From the NCBI RefSeq assembly GCF_006151805.1, contig NZ_VDDA01000002.1, forward strand, positions 186,001-250,000: a DNA stretch of 64,000 bases, given 5' to 3'. Source of the stretch: Methylobacterium terricola. Its GTDB lineage: Bacteria; Pseudomonadota; Alphaproteobacteria; Rhizobiales; Beijerinckiaceae. How positions within the stretch are numbered: position 1 is the stretch's first letter; every line of letters begins with the position of its first letter. The notes beneath the pieces were generated by a model. That model was not told the DNA's origin. It did not search any database and was given only the letters and a program-made list of their open reading frames with translations. Shown piece by piece: positions 55,881 through 64,000 of this stretch. The position numbers and the translations under genes were made by a program.

Positions 55881-57260
55881 ATGACGGGCGAGGCGGACGG
55901 ATCGGCCTTCGGAATCCTGCTTAACGGAATCGGGCGCGCCCTCGATCTGGACAGGACGGCGCCCGTGACCCTGACCGGGACGGGGGCCCTGCCCTCGATC
56001 TACCCGGTCAGCGACCTCGCGGCGGCCTCGGTCGCGGCGGCGGGGCTGGCCCTGGCGGAGTGGATCGAGGCCCGCTTCGGACGGCGTCCGACCGTCACGG
56101 TCGACCGGCGCCTCGCCGCGCTCTGGTTCTCCCGCACCCTCGACCCCCAGGGCTGGGCGCCGCCGCCACTCTGGGATCCGGTCGCCGGCGATTACCGGGC
56201 CGCCGAGGGCTGGATCCGGCTCCACACCAACGCACCCCATCACCGCGACGCCGCGTTGCGGGCGCTCGGCACCGCGCCGGACCGGGCGGCGGTGGCGGTG
56301 GCGGTGGCGCGCTGGCGGGCCGACGACCTCGAAGCCGCCGTGGTGGCGGAGGGCGGCTGCGCCGCCGCGATGCGCTCGGCGCAAGCCTGGGCCGCCCACC
56401 CGCAGGGCGCGGCCGTCGCCCGGGAGCCGCTGCTGTCGTGGGAGCCCGGCGAGGCGGGGCCCGACGGTTCCGGTCAGGCCCGGCCGGAGCGGCCCCTGGC
56501 GGGCCTTCGGGTCCTCGACCTGACCCGGGTCCTCGCCGGCCCGGTCGCGACCCGCTTCCTCGCCGGGTACGGCGCGACCGTCCTGCGCCTCGACCCGCCG
56601 CACTGGGACGAGCCCGGCGTGGTGCCGGAGATGACCCTCGGCAAGGCCTGCGCCCGCCTCGACCTCAAGGACCTGGCCGGCCGCGCCCGCTTCGAGGACC
56701 TGCTCGCCTCGGCCGACGTGCTGGTCCACGGCTACCGCTCGGACGCGCTGGCCGGTCTCGGGCTCGACGCGGCGGCCCGCGCGCGGCGGCGGCCCGGCCT
56801 CGTCGATGTCAGCCTCGACGCCTATGGCTGGACCGGGCCGTGGCGGGCGCGGCGCGGCTTCGACAGCCTGGTGCAGATGAGCTGCGGCATCGCCGAGGCC
56901 GGAATGCGCTGGGCCGGTGCCGATCGACCGGTGCCGCTGCCGGTCCAGGCCCTCGACCACGCCACGGGCTATGTCATGGCGGCGGCGGTGCTGCGCGGCC
57001 TGACCCGGCGCCTCGCCACGGGGCGGGGTTCGGCGGCCCGCACGGCGCTGGCCCGTACCGCCGGCCTGCTCGCCGCCGCTCCGCCCGCCCCGCCCGAGGA
57101 TCCGCCGGCGCCGCCGAGGCGGGCCGACCATGCCGATGCGCTCGAGCTCACCGCCTGGGGCCCGGCGCTCCGCCTGCGCCCGCCGCTCACGCTCGACGAC
57201 GTCCCGATGCGCTGGGACCGGCCCGCCGGGCCCCTCGGCGGTGCCGAGGCGGCTTGGTGA
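55881..57260 (+). CDS. CaiB/BaiF family III CoA-transferase
   Basis: A 459-residue protein. The C-terminal 270 residues show the family III pattern: LAGLRVLDLTRVLAGPVATRF, YGATVLRLDPP, LDLKDLAGRARFEDLLASADVLVHGYR and GFDSLVQMSCGIAEA with the catalytic-type Asp. The N-terminal 200 residues (ALPSIYPVSDLAAASVAAAG) are a diverged half-domain. It would exchange CoA between acids. GAGGAG 7 bases before the ATG at 55881 sets the start. Confidence 0.82.
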   Translation: MTGEADGSAFGILLNGIGRALDLDRTAPVTLTGTGALPSIYPVSDLAAASVAAAGLALAEWIEARFGRRPTVTVDRRLAALWFSRTLDPQGWAPPPLWDPVAGDYRAAEGWIRLHTNAPHHRDAALRALGTAPDRAAVAVAVARWRADDLEAAVVAEGGCAAAMRSAQAWAAHPQGAAVAREPLLSWEPGEAGPDGSGQARPERPLAGLRVLDLTRVLAGPVATRFLAGYGATVLRLDPPHWDEPGVVPEMTLGKACARLDLKDLAGRARFEDLLASADVLVHGYRSDALAGLGLDAAARARRRPGLVDVSLDAYGWTGPWRARRGFDSLVQMSCGIAEAGMRWAGADRPVPLPVQALDHATGYVMAAAVLRGLTRRLATGRGSAARTALARTAGLLAAAPPAPPEDPPAPPRRADHADALELTAWGPALRLRPPLTLDDVPMRWDRPAGPLGGAEAAW

Positions 57261-57296
57261 GGAGCGGCGCGGGCAGGCCCACGCCCGTGCCGGTGA

Positions 57297-57321
57297 GGAA
57301 CAGGGCCAGACGCGGGAGGTT
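57297..57321 (+). promoter_or_regulatory. EcfG-like promoter of the 77-residue gene
   Basis: GGAAC (57297-57301), 17 bases, GTT (57319-57321), 31 bases before the ATG at 57353. This is the third exact match in the window to GGAAC-N17-GTT. Confidence 0.6.
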
Positions 57322-57352
57322 GGCCCGGCTCATCCGCGGACAGGAGGAGCCC

Positions 57353-57586
57353 ATGGCCGGCGAGAAGCCCCACGGCGACAAGACCCACGCGCAGACCATT
57401 CGCCTGATCGAGCGCAAGGACGGGCCCAACGTCCCGGCCGGCGGCGGCGCCCGCATCCGCACCAGCGCCGATCCGACCCGGCCGCCCTCGACCCACCAGG
57501 AGAGCCGCGACCACAACAAGCACAACAATCCCGGGCAGGACGGCCACCGGCCGCAGACGCACAGCCCGGCCGAGGAGAAGCCATAG
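57353..57586 (+). CDS. Small hydrophilic hypothetical stress protein
   Basis: A 77-residue, highly charged protein without cysteine (MAGEKPHGDKTHAQTIRLIE, then RDHNKHNNPGQDGHRPQTHS), rich in His, Lys, Pro and Asn and probably disordered. AGGAGGAG precedes the ATG and an EcfG-like promoter lies directly upstream, so it is likely induced in general stress. No family recognised. Confidence 0.65.
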   Translation: MAGEKPHGDKTHAQTIRLIERKDGPNVPAGGGARIRTSADPTRPPSTHQESRDHNKHNNPGQDGHRPQTHSPAEEKP

Positions 57587-57785
57587 GGTCGAAACCCACT
57601 CAGCGTGACCGCAGGACGGGGTGGTGAGGGTGGGGCGCCGACATCGACGGGCTTGATCCGTGCAGGCCCAAATTGGTAGCAATACCACAGCCCCGCGACG
57701 CGCCGTAAGCCCGTCGTGAAGCGCACCGGCACGACGGTTGAACGGGTATAGTCCTCCCGCCAAGCGCATGAGCGCTGGGTCGTCC

Positions 57786-58526
57786 ATGTCCGTCTCTGTC
57801 GAACTTCTCCTTGCCGCGTGCATGTTCCTGGGTGCGGCGCTGTATACCGCTGTCGGCCACGCGGGAGCGTCGGCCTATATCGCCCTCATGGCGCTGTTCG
57901 GGGTCGCCCCGGCAGTCATGCGGCCGACCGCCCTGGTCCTCAACATCCTGGTCGCCAGCGTCACGTCGTTCCGCTTCCTCCGGGCTGGAATGTTTCGCTG
58001 GCGCGTCCTGTGGCCTTTTCTGGTCGGAGCCGTCCCCCTGGCCTTCGTCGGCGGAGCCATTCAACTCCCTGGGGCATATTATCGGCCCGTCGTCGGCATG
58101 GTGCTGGTCCTCGGTGCCGCGCGGCTCCTCTGGCCCGGCGGGCGGGCCGTCGATCCCGGGCCTCACGATCCACCGATCTGGGCCGGCTTGATCGTCGGCG
58201 CCGGAATCGGGCTTCTCTCCGGGCTGACGGGAACGGGAGGCGGCATTTTCCTCTCACCCATGCTGTTGTTCATGGGCTGGTCGGCGACGAAGACCGCGTC
58301 GGGTGTGGCTGCCCTGTTCATCTTCTGCAACTCGGTCGCCGGGCTTTTCGGCAATCTGTCGATCGTTCGAGCGCTTCCGACCGACCTCCCGTTGTTTGCG
58401 GCTTCCGTGCTGCTGGGAGCCCTTGTCGGGACGGCTTTCGGTATTCGGTTTGCCGTACCGGTAATCCAGCGGGTTCTCGGGCTGGTCCTCCTAGTCGCAG
58501 GAGCAAAGCTCATCGGGATTTACTGA
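57786..58526 (+). CDS. TauE/SafE family sulfite/anion exporter
   Basis: A 246-residue, about eight-helix permease with two TauE/SafE halves: YTAVGHAGASAYIALMALFG and GLLSGLTGTGGGIFLSPMLL, each holding the family glycine-rich helix. Such proteins export sulfite, sulfoacetate or related anions. Two upstream starts (57738 GTG, 57768 ATG) are possible; none has a clear ribosome site. Composition is less GC-rich than neighbours, which may mean acquisition. Confidence 0.82.
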   Translation: MSVSVELLLAACMFLGAALYTAVGHAGASAYIALMALFGVAPAVMRPTALVLNILVASVTSFRFLRAGMFRWRVLWPFLVGAVPLAFVGGAIQLPGAYYRPVVGMVLVLGAARLLWPGGRAVDPGPHDPPIWAGLIVGAGIGLLSGLTGTGGGIFLSPMLLFMGWSATKTASGVAALFIFCNSVAGLFGNLSIVRALPTDLPLFAASVLLGALVGTAFGIRFAVPVIQRVLGLVLLVAGAKLIGIY

Positions 58527-58664
58527 GCCGACCGGTCGATGGTCTGGGAACGGTCGGGAGCAGCCCCCCTTGCATGCCCAAGCCGATCAGGTTTCGACCC
58601 GCAGGGCTGGTCCCGATCGGCCATCGGCAGCGATCGTCGTCCACCGCAATCACCACCACTCAGG

Positions 58665-58701
58665 GTCATCCCGGGGCTCCGCTGCGCCGCCCCGGAACGA
58701 C
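58665..58701. repeat. Dispersed palindromic element (copy 2)
   Basis: GTCATCCCGGGGC (58665-58677) and GCCCCGGAACGAC (58689-58701) are imperfect 13-base arms with an 11-base loop. It shares the GTCATCCCGGG core with the copy at 35736. Confidence 0.6.
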
Positions 58702-58749
58702 GCGGTGGCGATCGATCCTGCCTGACCAGACCAGGGACGAGAACAGGCT

Positions 58750-59733
58750 TCACCGCCCCGCCGTCGACCCCCGGGCGATCAGCCGCCCGCTCAGCACCAC
58801 CTTGCGCACCGGCTGGCCCGGATGCTTCAGCCGGTCGAACAGCAATCCGATCGCCTGGGCGCCGATCTCGGCCACCGGCTGCTCGATCACCGTCAGGCCG
58901 GGCTCGACCAGCTCGGTCCAGGGCTCGTTGTCGAAGCCCGCCAGCGCGATCCCGCCGGGCCAGGGAAGGCCGGCGGCCCGGGCCGCCCGCACCGCCCCCA
59001 TCAGGATCAGGCCGTTCGAGAGGATCAGCGCGTCCGGCCGGTCCGGCTCGGCGAGCCAGCGCGCCACCTCGGCTTGCGCCGGATCGGCCTCCGGCGGCAC
59101 GGTGCGGATCTGCGGCGCGAGGCCGTGGCGCCGCATCGCCGCGACGTAGCCGTCGCGGCGCTCCTCGGCGGTCGAGCTGGTCGAGCCGAACAGGCCGGCG
59201 ATACGGCGATAGCCCCGCTCCACCAGGTGATCGACCAGGGCCGCTCCCGCCGCGACGTTGTCGAGCACCACGCCGTCATGGCCGCCGGGCGGGCCGGTGC
59301 GGTCGATCAGCACCAGCGGGAAGGCGAAGTCCTCCGGCCGCAGGCGCTCGGCGGTGCGCCGGGTCGGCGCGAAGACGACGCCGGTGACCCGCTCCTCCTG
59401 CATCAGGCGCAGGTACAGGGCCTCGCGCTCGGCGTCCTCGCCGGTGTTGCACAGGATCAGCCGCATCCCGGCCTGGTAGGCCGCATCCTCCACCGCCCGG
59501 CTGACCGCGGTGAAGAACGGGTTGCGGATGTCGGCGACGATCAGCCCGATGGTCTGGGCCGATTGCGAGCGCAGGCGCCGGGCCGACAGGTTCGGCCGGT
59601 AGCCGGTCGCCCGCACCGCCGCCTCGACCTGCTCGCGCAGGGCGTCGCTGACCGGGCCTTTCCCCAAGGCCCGCGACACGGTCGCGGTGGATACGCCCGC
59701 CGCGCGGGCGACGTCACGGATACCGACGGTCAT
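58750..59733 (-). CDS. fruR: LacI-family repressor of the fructose locus
   Basis: A 327-residue LacI/GalR regulator: helix-turn-helix and hinge (IRDVARAAGVSTATVSRALG, YRPNLSARRL), then a periplasmic-binding-like effector domain (IGLIVADIRNPFF, VLIDRTGPPGG, GFDNEPWTELVEPGLTVIEQP). It is divergent from fruB and flanked by two GAAAACGTTTTC palindromes, so it should repress fruBKA and itself, with a fructose phosphate as likely inducer (inference). The ATG at 59733 begins the HTH. Confidence 0.88.
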   Translation of the reverse strand: MTVGIRDVARAAGVSTATVSRALGKGPVSDALREQVEAAVRATGYRPNLSARRLRSQSAQTIGLIVADIRNPFFTAVSRAVEDAAYQAGMRLILCNTGEDAEREALYLRLMQEERVTGVVFAPTRRTAERLRPEDFAFPLVLIDRTGPPGGHDGVVLDNVAAGAALVDHLVERGYRRIAGLFGSTSSTAEERRDGYVAAMRRHGLAPQIRTVPPEADPAQAEVARWLAEPDRPDALILSNGLILMGAVRAARAAGLPWPGGIALAGFDNEPWTELVEPGLTVIEQPVAEIGAQAIGLLFDRLKHPGQPVRKVVLSGRLIARGSTAGR

Positions 59734-59739
59734 CGCCTC

Positions 59740-59751
59740 GAAAACGTTTTC
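59740..59751. promoter_or_regulatory. LacI-family operator at the fruR start
   Basis: GAAAACGTTTTC, a perfect palindrome with central CG, ends 7 bases before the fruR ATG. It suggests autoregulation and possible looping to the second copy 125 bases away. Confidence 0.75.
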
Positions 59752-59851
59752 AGCTTCATCGGCATCATCGTGGCACCCGGCGCTCCCCCTTGCAAGGGCC
59801 CCGAGCAAGTCCTGACATCCGCCGACCCAGCGGCATCCCTTGCGACAGCGA

Positions 59852-59880
59852 TTGACAAGGATCCTGAAAACGTTTTCATA
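59852..59880 (+). promoter_or_regulatory. fruB promoter with overlapping operator
   Basis: TTGACA (59852-59857), 17 bases, TTCATA (59875-59880). The 14-bp perfect palindrome TGAAAACGTTTTCA (59865-59878) covers the spacer and most of the -10 element, so repressor binding would block RNA polymerase. Confidence 0.75.
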
Positions 59881-59936
59881 GGCGGCAAGCAGAACCCTCG
59901 ACCAGAATCCATCGCCTTCCGGGAGGAAGCCTCGCC

Positions 59937-62483
59937 ATGCTCGCGCCGACCCCGTCGCTGACGCCGCGCATCCTGATCCGCACCGCCGCCGCCCCCGCCA
60001 CCAAGGAGGCCGCCATCCGCGAGGCGGCCCAGCTCCTCGTCGCCGCCGGTTGCATCGACCCCGCCTACGAGACCAGCATGCTGCGCCGGGAGGAGGTGGC
60101 GAACACCTATCTGGGTCACGGTGTCGTGATCCCGCACGGCATGGTCGACGACCGCGCCCTGGTGCGCGAGAGCGGGCTCGCGGTGCTGCAGGTCCCCGGC
60201 GGCGTCGCCTGGCACGAGGGTCAGGACGCCCACCTGGTGGTGGCGATCGCCGCGCAATCCGACACCCACATCACCGTCCTGCGCCGCCTCACCCGCCTGA
60301 TCCAGGACGAGGCGCGCCTCGCCCGCCTGCGCATCACGGGCGATGCGGGCGAGATCGCCGCGGCGCTCGCCGAGGACGCGCCCGCGACGGGCGGCGCCGG
60401 CCCGGCCGCCGACCTCGCGCATCGCTTCGCCTGGACCGTCGATTATCCCACCGGCCTCCACGCCCGCCCGGCCTCCGCCTGGGTCGAGGCGGCCCGCGCC
60501 AGCACCGCCCGGATCCAGGTCCGCCACGGCGCCGAGGTGGCCGACGCCAAGAACCTGATCGCCCTGCTCCAGCTCGGCCTGCGCGCCGGCGACGAGGCGG
60601 TGATCTCGGCCGAGGGCGAGGACGCTCCGGCCGCGCTCGCCCGGCTCAAGGCCACGGTGACGGGCCTCTCGGCCGGCGAGAAGGCGGCGGCGGCCCGCGC
60701 GGCCGAGGCCGCCGCCAAGGCCGCCGGTCCGGTCGCGGGCTGGAACCCGTCGGACCCATGCCAGATCGTCCCCGGCATCGGCGCGAGCCCCGGCCTCGCC
60801 ATCGGGCCGATCCACGTGCTCAGGTCCACCGAGGTCGCGGTGCCGGACGAGCCCGAGCCCCTGACGAGCGGCGGCGACCGGCTGCACGCGGCGCTCGAGA
60901 GCACGGCGGCGCAGCTCAGGGCGCTCGCCGACGATACCGGCCGCCGCCTCGGCCAGGCCGATGCCGGGATCTTCAAGGCACAAGGAGACCTCATCGCCGA
61001 TACCGACCTGATCACGCTGGCCTGCCAGCTGATGGTCGAGGGCCACGGCGTCGCCTTCGCCTGGCACCAGGCGGTGGAGCGGATGGCGGGCCAGCTCTCG
61101 GCCCTCGGCAACCCGGTGCTCGCCGCCCGCGCGGCGGATCTGCGCGACGTCGGCCGCCGGGTGCTGGCGCAGATCGACCCGGCGCTGCAGGCCGGCCACG
61201 CCCTGCCGGACCGGCCCTGCCTCCTCGTCGCCCCCGACCTCGCCCCCTCCGACACAGCGGGGCTCGATCCGGCCCGGGTGCTGGGCTTGGCCACCGCGCA
61301 AGGCGGGCCGACCTCCCACACGGCGATCCTCGCGCGGACGCTCGGCATCCCCTCCGTGGTCGCGGCGGGCGCCGGCCTCCTCGGCCTGGCGGCGGGCCGG
61401 ACCGCGATCCTCGACGGCACGACGGGACGGCTCTACGTCGATCCGAGCGAGCGCGACCTCGCCGCCGCCGCCGCCTGGCGCGAGGACCTGAAGGCGAAGC
61501 AGGAGGAGGAGGCCCGCGAGCGCGGCCTGCCGGCCCGCACCCGCGACGGGCAGGCGCTGGCCATCGGCGCCAACGTCAACACGCCCGACCAGGTGCCCTT
61601 CGCCCTGTCGCAGGGCGCCGAGGGCGTCGGCCTGATGCGCACCGAATTCCTGTTCCTCGAGCGCGGCGATACGCCGGACGAGGACGACCAGTACGCCACC
61701 TACCGGGCGATGCTGGAGGCGCTGGCCGGCCGTCCGCTGATCGTGCGCGCCCTCGACATCGGCGGCGACAAGCAGGTGCCGCACCTCGCTTTGCCGAAGG
61801 AGGAGAACCCGTTCCTCGGCGTGCGCGGCGCCCGGCTGCTGCTGCGCCGGCCCGACCTGATGGAGCCGCAGCTGCGCGCCCTCTACCGCGCCGCGAAGGA
61901 TTGCGTCCCGGCCGATGCGCCGACGGGCAAGGACGCCCCGCTCTCGATCATGTTCCCGATGATCACCTCGGTGCCCGAGGTGCTGGCCCTGCGCCAGGTC
62001 TGCGAGCGGATCCGGGCCGAGATCGGGGCACCGGCGGTGCCCATCGGCATCATGATCGAGGTGCCGGCGGCGGCGATCCAGGCCGATGCGCTGAGCCCGC
62101 ATTGCGACTTCTTCTCGATCGGCACCAACGACCTGACGCAATACGCCCTCGCCATCGACCGCCAGAACACCGACCTCGCGCCGGAGGCCGATTCGCTCCA
62201 CCCGGCGGTGCTGCGGCTGGTGCGGATGACCTGCGAGGGCGCCGCCCGTCACGGGCGCTTCGTCGGGGTCTGCGGCGGCATCGCCGGCGATCCGTTCGGG
62301 GCCGGTCTGCTCGCGGGCCTCGGGGTGCACGAACTCTCGATGACGCCCCGCGACCTGCCGGCGGTCAAGGCACGCCTGCGCGCCGCCTCGCTGGCCGACC
62401 TCAAGGCGCTGGCCGAGGAAGCCTGCGCGCAAGCGGACGCCGCCGCGGTCCGCGCCCTCGACCGTCCGGAGGCGCGCCCGTGA
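59937..62483 (+). CDS. fruB: Fructose PTS multiphosphoryl protein (EIIA-HPr-EI)
   Basis: An 848-residue fusion that carries phosphate from PEP to fructose. EIIA domain with H67 (GVVIPHGM), HPr domain with H175 (YPTGLHARPAS), EI domain with H461 (GGPTSHTAILAR), LMRTEFLFLERGDTPDE, GTNDLTQYALAIDR and C779 (GVCGGIAGDP). All active residues are present, so the protein needs no separate EI and HPr. GGGAGGAAG precedes the ATG. The stop overlaps the fruK GTG by 4 bases. Confidence 0.95.
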   Translation: MLAPTPSLTPRILIRTAAAPATKEAAIREAAQLLVAAGCIDPAYETSMLRREEVANTYLGHGVVIPHGMVDDRALVRESGLAVLQVPGGVAWHEGQDAHLVVAIAAQSDTHITVLRRLTRLIQDEARLARLRITGDAGEIAAALAEDAPATGGAGPAADLAHRFAWTVDYPTGLHARPASAWVEAARASTARIQVRHGAEVADAKNLIALLQLGLRAGDEAVISAEGEDAPAALARLKATVTGLSAGEKAAAARAAEAAAKAAGPVAGWNPSDPCQIVPGIGASPGLAIGPIHVLRSTEVAVPDEPEPLTSGGDRLHAALESTAAQLRALADDTGRRLGQADAGIFKAQGDLIADTDLITLACQLMVEGHGVAFAWHQAVERMAGQLSALGNPVLAARAADLRDVGRRVLAQIDPALQAGHALPDRPCLLVAPDLAPSDTAGLDPARVLGLATAQGGPTSHTAILARTLGIPSVVAAGAGLLGLAAGRTAILDGTTGRLYVDPSERDLAAAAAWREDLKAKQEEEARERGLPARTRDGQALAIGANVNTPDQVPFALSQGAEGVGLMRTEFLFLERGDTPDEDDQYATYRAMLEALAGRPLIVRALDIGGDKQVPHLALPKEENPFLGVRGARLLLRRPDLMEPQLRALYRAAKDCVPADAPTGKDAPLSIMFPMITSVPEVLALRQVCERIRAEIGAPAVPIGIMIEVPAAAIQADALSPHCDFFSIGTNDLTQYALAIDRQNTDLAPEADSLHPAVLRLVRMTCEGAARHGRFVGVCGGIAGDPFGAGLLAGLGVHELSMTPRDLPAVKARLRAASLADLKALAEEACAQADAAAVRALDRPEARP

Positions 62484-63421
62484 CCCGCGTCGTCACCCTC
62501 ACCCTCAACCCGGCGATCGACCGCACGGTCACCCTCGACCGGCTGGCGCCGGGCGAGGTCCACCGCGCCCGTGCCTTGCGCGACGATGCCGGCGGCAAGG
62601 GCATCAACGTCGCGAGCTGCCTCGCCGATTGGGGCCTGCCCGTCACCGTGACCGGCGTGCTCGGCGCCGGCAACGCCGCCGTCTTCGAGACGCTGTTCTC
62701 CGCCAAGGGCATCGACGACCGGTGCGTCGGGGTGCCGGGCGAGACCCGCACCAACCTGAAGCTCGTCGATCCCGCCGGCACCACCGACGTGAACCTGCCG
62801 GGCCTCACCCTCGACCCCGCGACCCTGCGGGCGGTCCGCGCGGTGCTGGCCGAGGCCGCCGGCCCCGACACCCTCGCGGTGTTGGCCGGCAGCCTGCCGG
62901 CGGGCGCCGAGAGCGGACTCTACGGCGACCTCACCGCGGAGCTGAAGGCGCGGGGCACCCGGGTGCTGCTCGACGCCTCCGGTCCGCCGCTCGCCGCCGC
63001 GCTCGCGGCCGACATCCTGCCCGACGCGGTCAAGCCGAACCGGCACGAGCTGGAGGAATGGGCCGGCCGCCCCCTCCCCGCCCTCGCCGACGTGGTCGCG
63101 GCGGCGCAGGACCTGGTGCGACGGGGCATCCCGCTCGTCGTGGTCTCCCTCGGGGCGGAGGGCGCGGTGTTCGTGCAGGCCGGCGAGGCCCTGCACGCGC
63201 TGGCGCCGCCAACCGAGGTGGCGAGCACCGTCGGGGCCGGCGACGCCCTGGTGGCCGGCCTGGTGGCGGGCCTCTGCGCGGGTTCGAGCCTCGCCGACAC
63301 CGCCCGCCTGGCCCTCGCCTTCGCGGCCGGCAAGCTGGCCCGGGCGGGGGCGAACCTGCCCGAGCGGCAGGCGGTCGAGGCGATCGCGCGGGGCATCGAG
63401 GTCCGCGCCCTCCCGGCATAG
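62480..63421 (+). CDS. fruK: 1-phosphofructokinase
   Basis: A 313-residue PfkB-family kinase turning fructose 1-phosphate into fructose 1,6-bisphosphate with ATP. Seen: LTLNPAIDRTVTL, DDAGGKGINVASCL, LPGLTLDP, KPNRHELEEWAGR and the anion-hole/catalytic VGAGDALVAGLV. The GTG at 62480 overlaps fruB and gives the normal family start. fruA follows after a 165-base gap. Confidence 0.94.
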   Translation: MTRVVTLTLNPAIDRTVTLDRLAPGEVHRARALRDDAGGKGINVASCLADWGLPVTVTGVLGAGNAAVFETLFSAKGIDDRCVGVPGETRTNLKLVDPAGTTDVNLPGLTLDPATLRAVRAVLAEAAGPDTLAVLAGSLPAGAESGLYGDLTAELKARGTRVLLDASGPPLAAALAADILPDAVKPNRHELEEWAGRPLPALADVVAAAQDLVRRGIPLVVVSLGAEGAVFVQAGEALHALAPPTEVASTVGAGDALVAGLVAGLCAGSSLADTARLALAFAAGKLARAGANLPERQAVEAIARGIEVRALPA

Positions 63422-63448
63422 CCCAAGGCACCGTCCTCCCATCAACCG

Positions 63449-63501
63449 CCTCGTCCTGAGGTCTCAGTCGATCTCCGATCGGCCGGAGCCTCAGGACGAG
63501 G
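63449..63501. repeat. Inverted repeat between fruK and fruA
   Basis: CCTCGTCCTGAGG (63449-63461) and CCTCAGGACGAGG (63489-63501) are perfect 13-bp arms with a 27-base loop. There is no T-run. As a REP-like element inside an operon it may lower fruA or protect the fruBK message. Confidence 0.65.
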
Positions 63502-63586
63502 TCGCGGGTGGGAAGACCCGAGCCGCGTTCGACCCTTCAACGACGATGAAGCCCGCCACCACAACACACCCGAGGAGGAGCACCCC

Positions 63587-64000
63587 ATGACCCATCTGGT
63601 AGCCGTCGTCGGGGGCGGCGATCTCAGCACCCATGCGGTGCTGGCCGCCGAGGCCCTGCGCCGGGCGGCGGGGCGGCGCAACCAGCGCCTCGACGTCGAG
63701 TTGCGCGGCCGCGGCGCGACCGGCGCCCCGTTGAGCGAGAGCGCGATCCGCGACGCCGACGCGGTGCTCCTCGTCGGCAACGGCGATCTCGGCGAGGGCC
63801 GGTTCGGGGCCTTGCGCCGGGCCAAGGCCGCGATCGACGACGTGCTCACCGACGTCGAGGGCGTGATCGACCGGGCGCTCGCCGGCGCCGCCCCGGCGCC
63901 GGGCGCGCCCGCGCAAGGTCCGAAGCGCATCGTCGCCATCACCTCCTGCCCGACCGGCATCGCCCATACCTTCATGGCGGCGGAAGGGATCCAGGCGGCG
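63587..64000 (+). CDS. fruA: Fructose PTS permease EIIBC (5' part)
   Basis: The first 138 codons of the membrane permease; the rest runs off the window. It begins with a degenerate EIIB' domain that lacks the active cysteine (AVVGGGDLSTHAVLAAEAL), then a linker of Ala/Pro and the start of the true EIIB domain with C121 (AITSCPTGIAHTFMAAEG), which takes phosphate from FruB. AGGAGGAG precedes the ATG. Context with fruB and fruK makes the assignment firm. Confidence 0.93.
   Translation, partial: MTHLVAVVGGGDLSTHAVLAAEALRRAAGRRNQRLDVELRGRGATGAPLSESAIRDADAVLLVGNGDLGEGRFGALRRAKAAIDDVLTDVEGVIDRALAGAAPAPGAPAQGPKRIVAITSCPTGIAHTFMAAEGIQAA

Noticed and set aside
59730..62432. Antisense open frame of 900 codons opposite fruB
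   Set aside because: Shadow of the PTS gene; no start signal or recognisable motif.

Overview
The window is a very GC-rich, densely packed bacterial chromosome segment with strong third-position GC bias. Gene content and order (trpA-accD-folC, an AccD with a degenerate zinc ribbon, dctA/dctBD, Omp25-type porin, EcfG-like promoters, a GAAC-N7-GAAC SOS box, DUF6496 and DUF2293 proteins) point to an alphaproteobacterium of the order Hyphomicrobiales (Rhizobiales), most likely Methylobacterium or a close relative. This is inference from content only; there is no rRNA or tRNA in the window to confirm it.

Layout. 1-4451: a catabolic cluster with two MFS transporters flanking a metallo-beta-lactamase-fold hydrolase, then an iron alcohol dehydrogenase. 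4452-5713: gene-poor stretch with a decayed integrase. 5714-8139: ohr, an epoxide-hydrolase-like enzyme and cytochrome P460, then a decayed ABC-F fragment. 8157-12204: a two-component system divergent from a DipZ-like thiol-redox protein. 12205-13905: transposase remnant, a receiver-domain protein and a small unknown protein. 13912-21475: housekeeping block (priA, DUF2293, an osmoprotectant-type ABC ATPase, trpA, accD, folC). 21681-24415: porin, AraC regulator, methyltransferase. 24406-29293: dctD-dctB divergent from dctA across a sigma-54 promoter. 29417-36461: hydrolase, zinc-type CDF exporter, an EF-G paralogue, a FAS1-type dehydratase, an orphan TRAP binding protein and a NIPSNAP protein. 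37235-40435: a large secreted-looking 5'-nucleotidase with RTX and GWKEGRDPS-type repeats. 40514-43525: a run of small stress-type genes, several with EcfG-like promoters, plus cspA. 43611-53529: SWIM-finger exonuclease, ligA, an MNT/HepT toxin-antitoxin pair, acyltransferase, glycosyltransferase, aspS, a LexA-boxed WYL-like protein and rnd. 53647-58526: collagen-like protein, an HTH-fused citrate synthase divergent from a CoA-transferase, another EcfG-type small gene and a TauE/SafE permease. 58750-64000: the fructose PTS locus (fruR, fruB, fruK, start of fruA).

The best-supported regulatory circuits are the fructose regulon (two GAAAACGTTTTC operators, one inside the fruB promoter), C4-dicarboxylate uptake (consensus sigma-54 promoter for dctA with two upstream palindromes next to dctB), a stress set with GGAAC-N17-GTT promoters, and an SOS-type box in a sigma-70-like promoter before the WYL-like gene. 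No CRISPR array, intact mobile element, tRNA or rRNA was seen. No wholly new multi-gene defence or biosynthetic system could be supported; the more unusual loci are listed in the findings.
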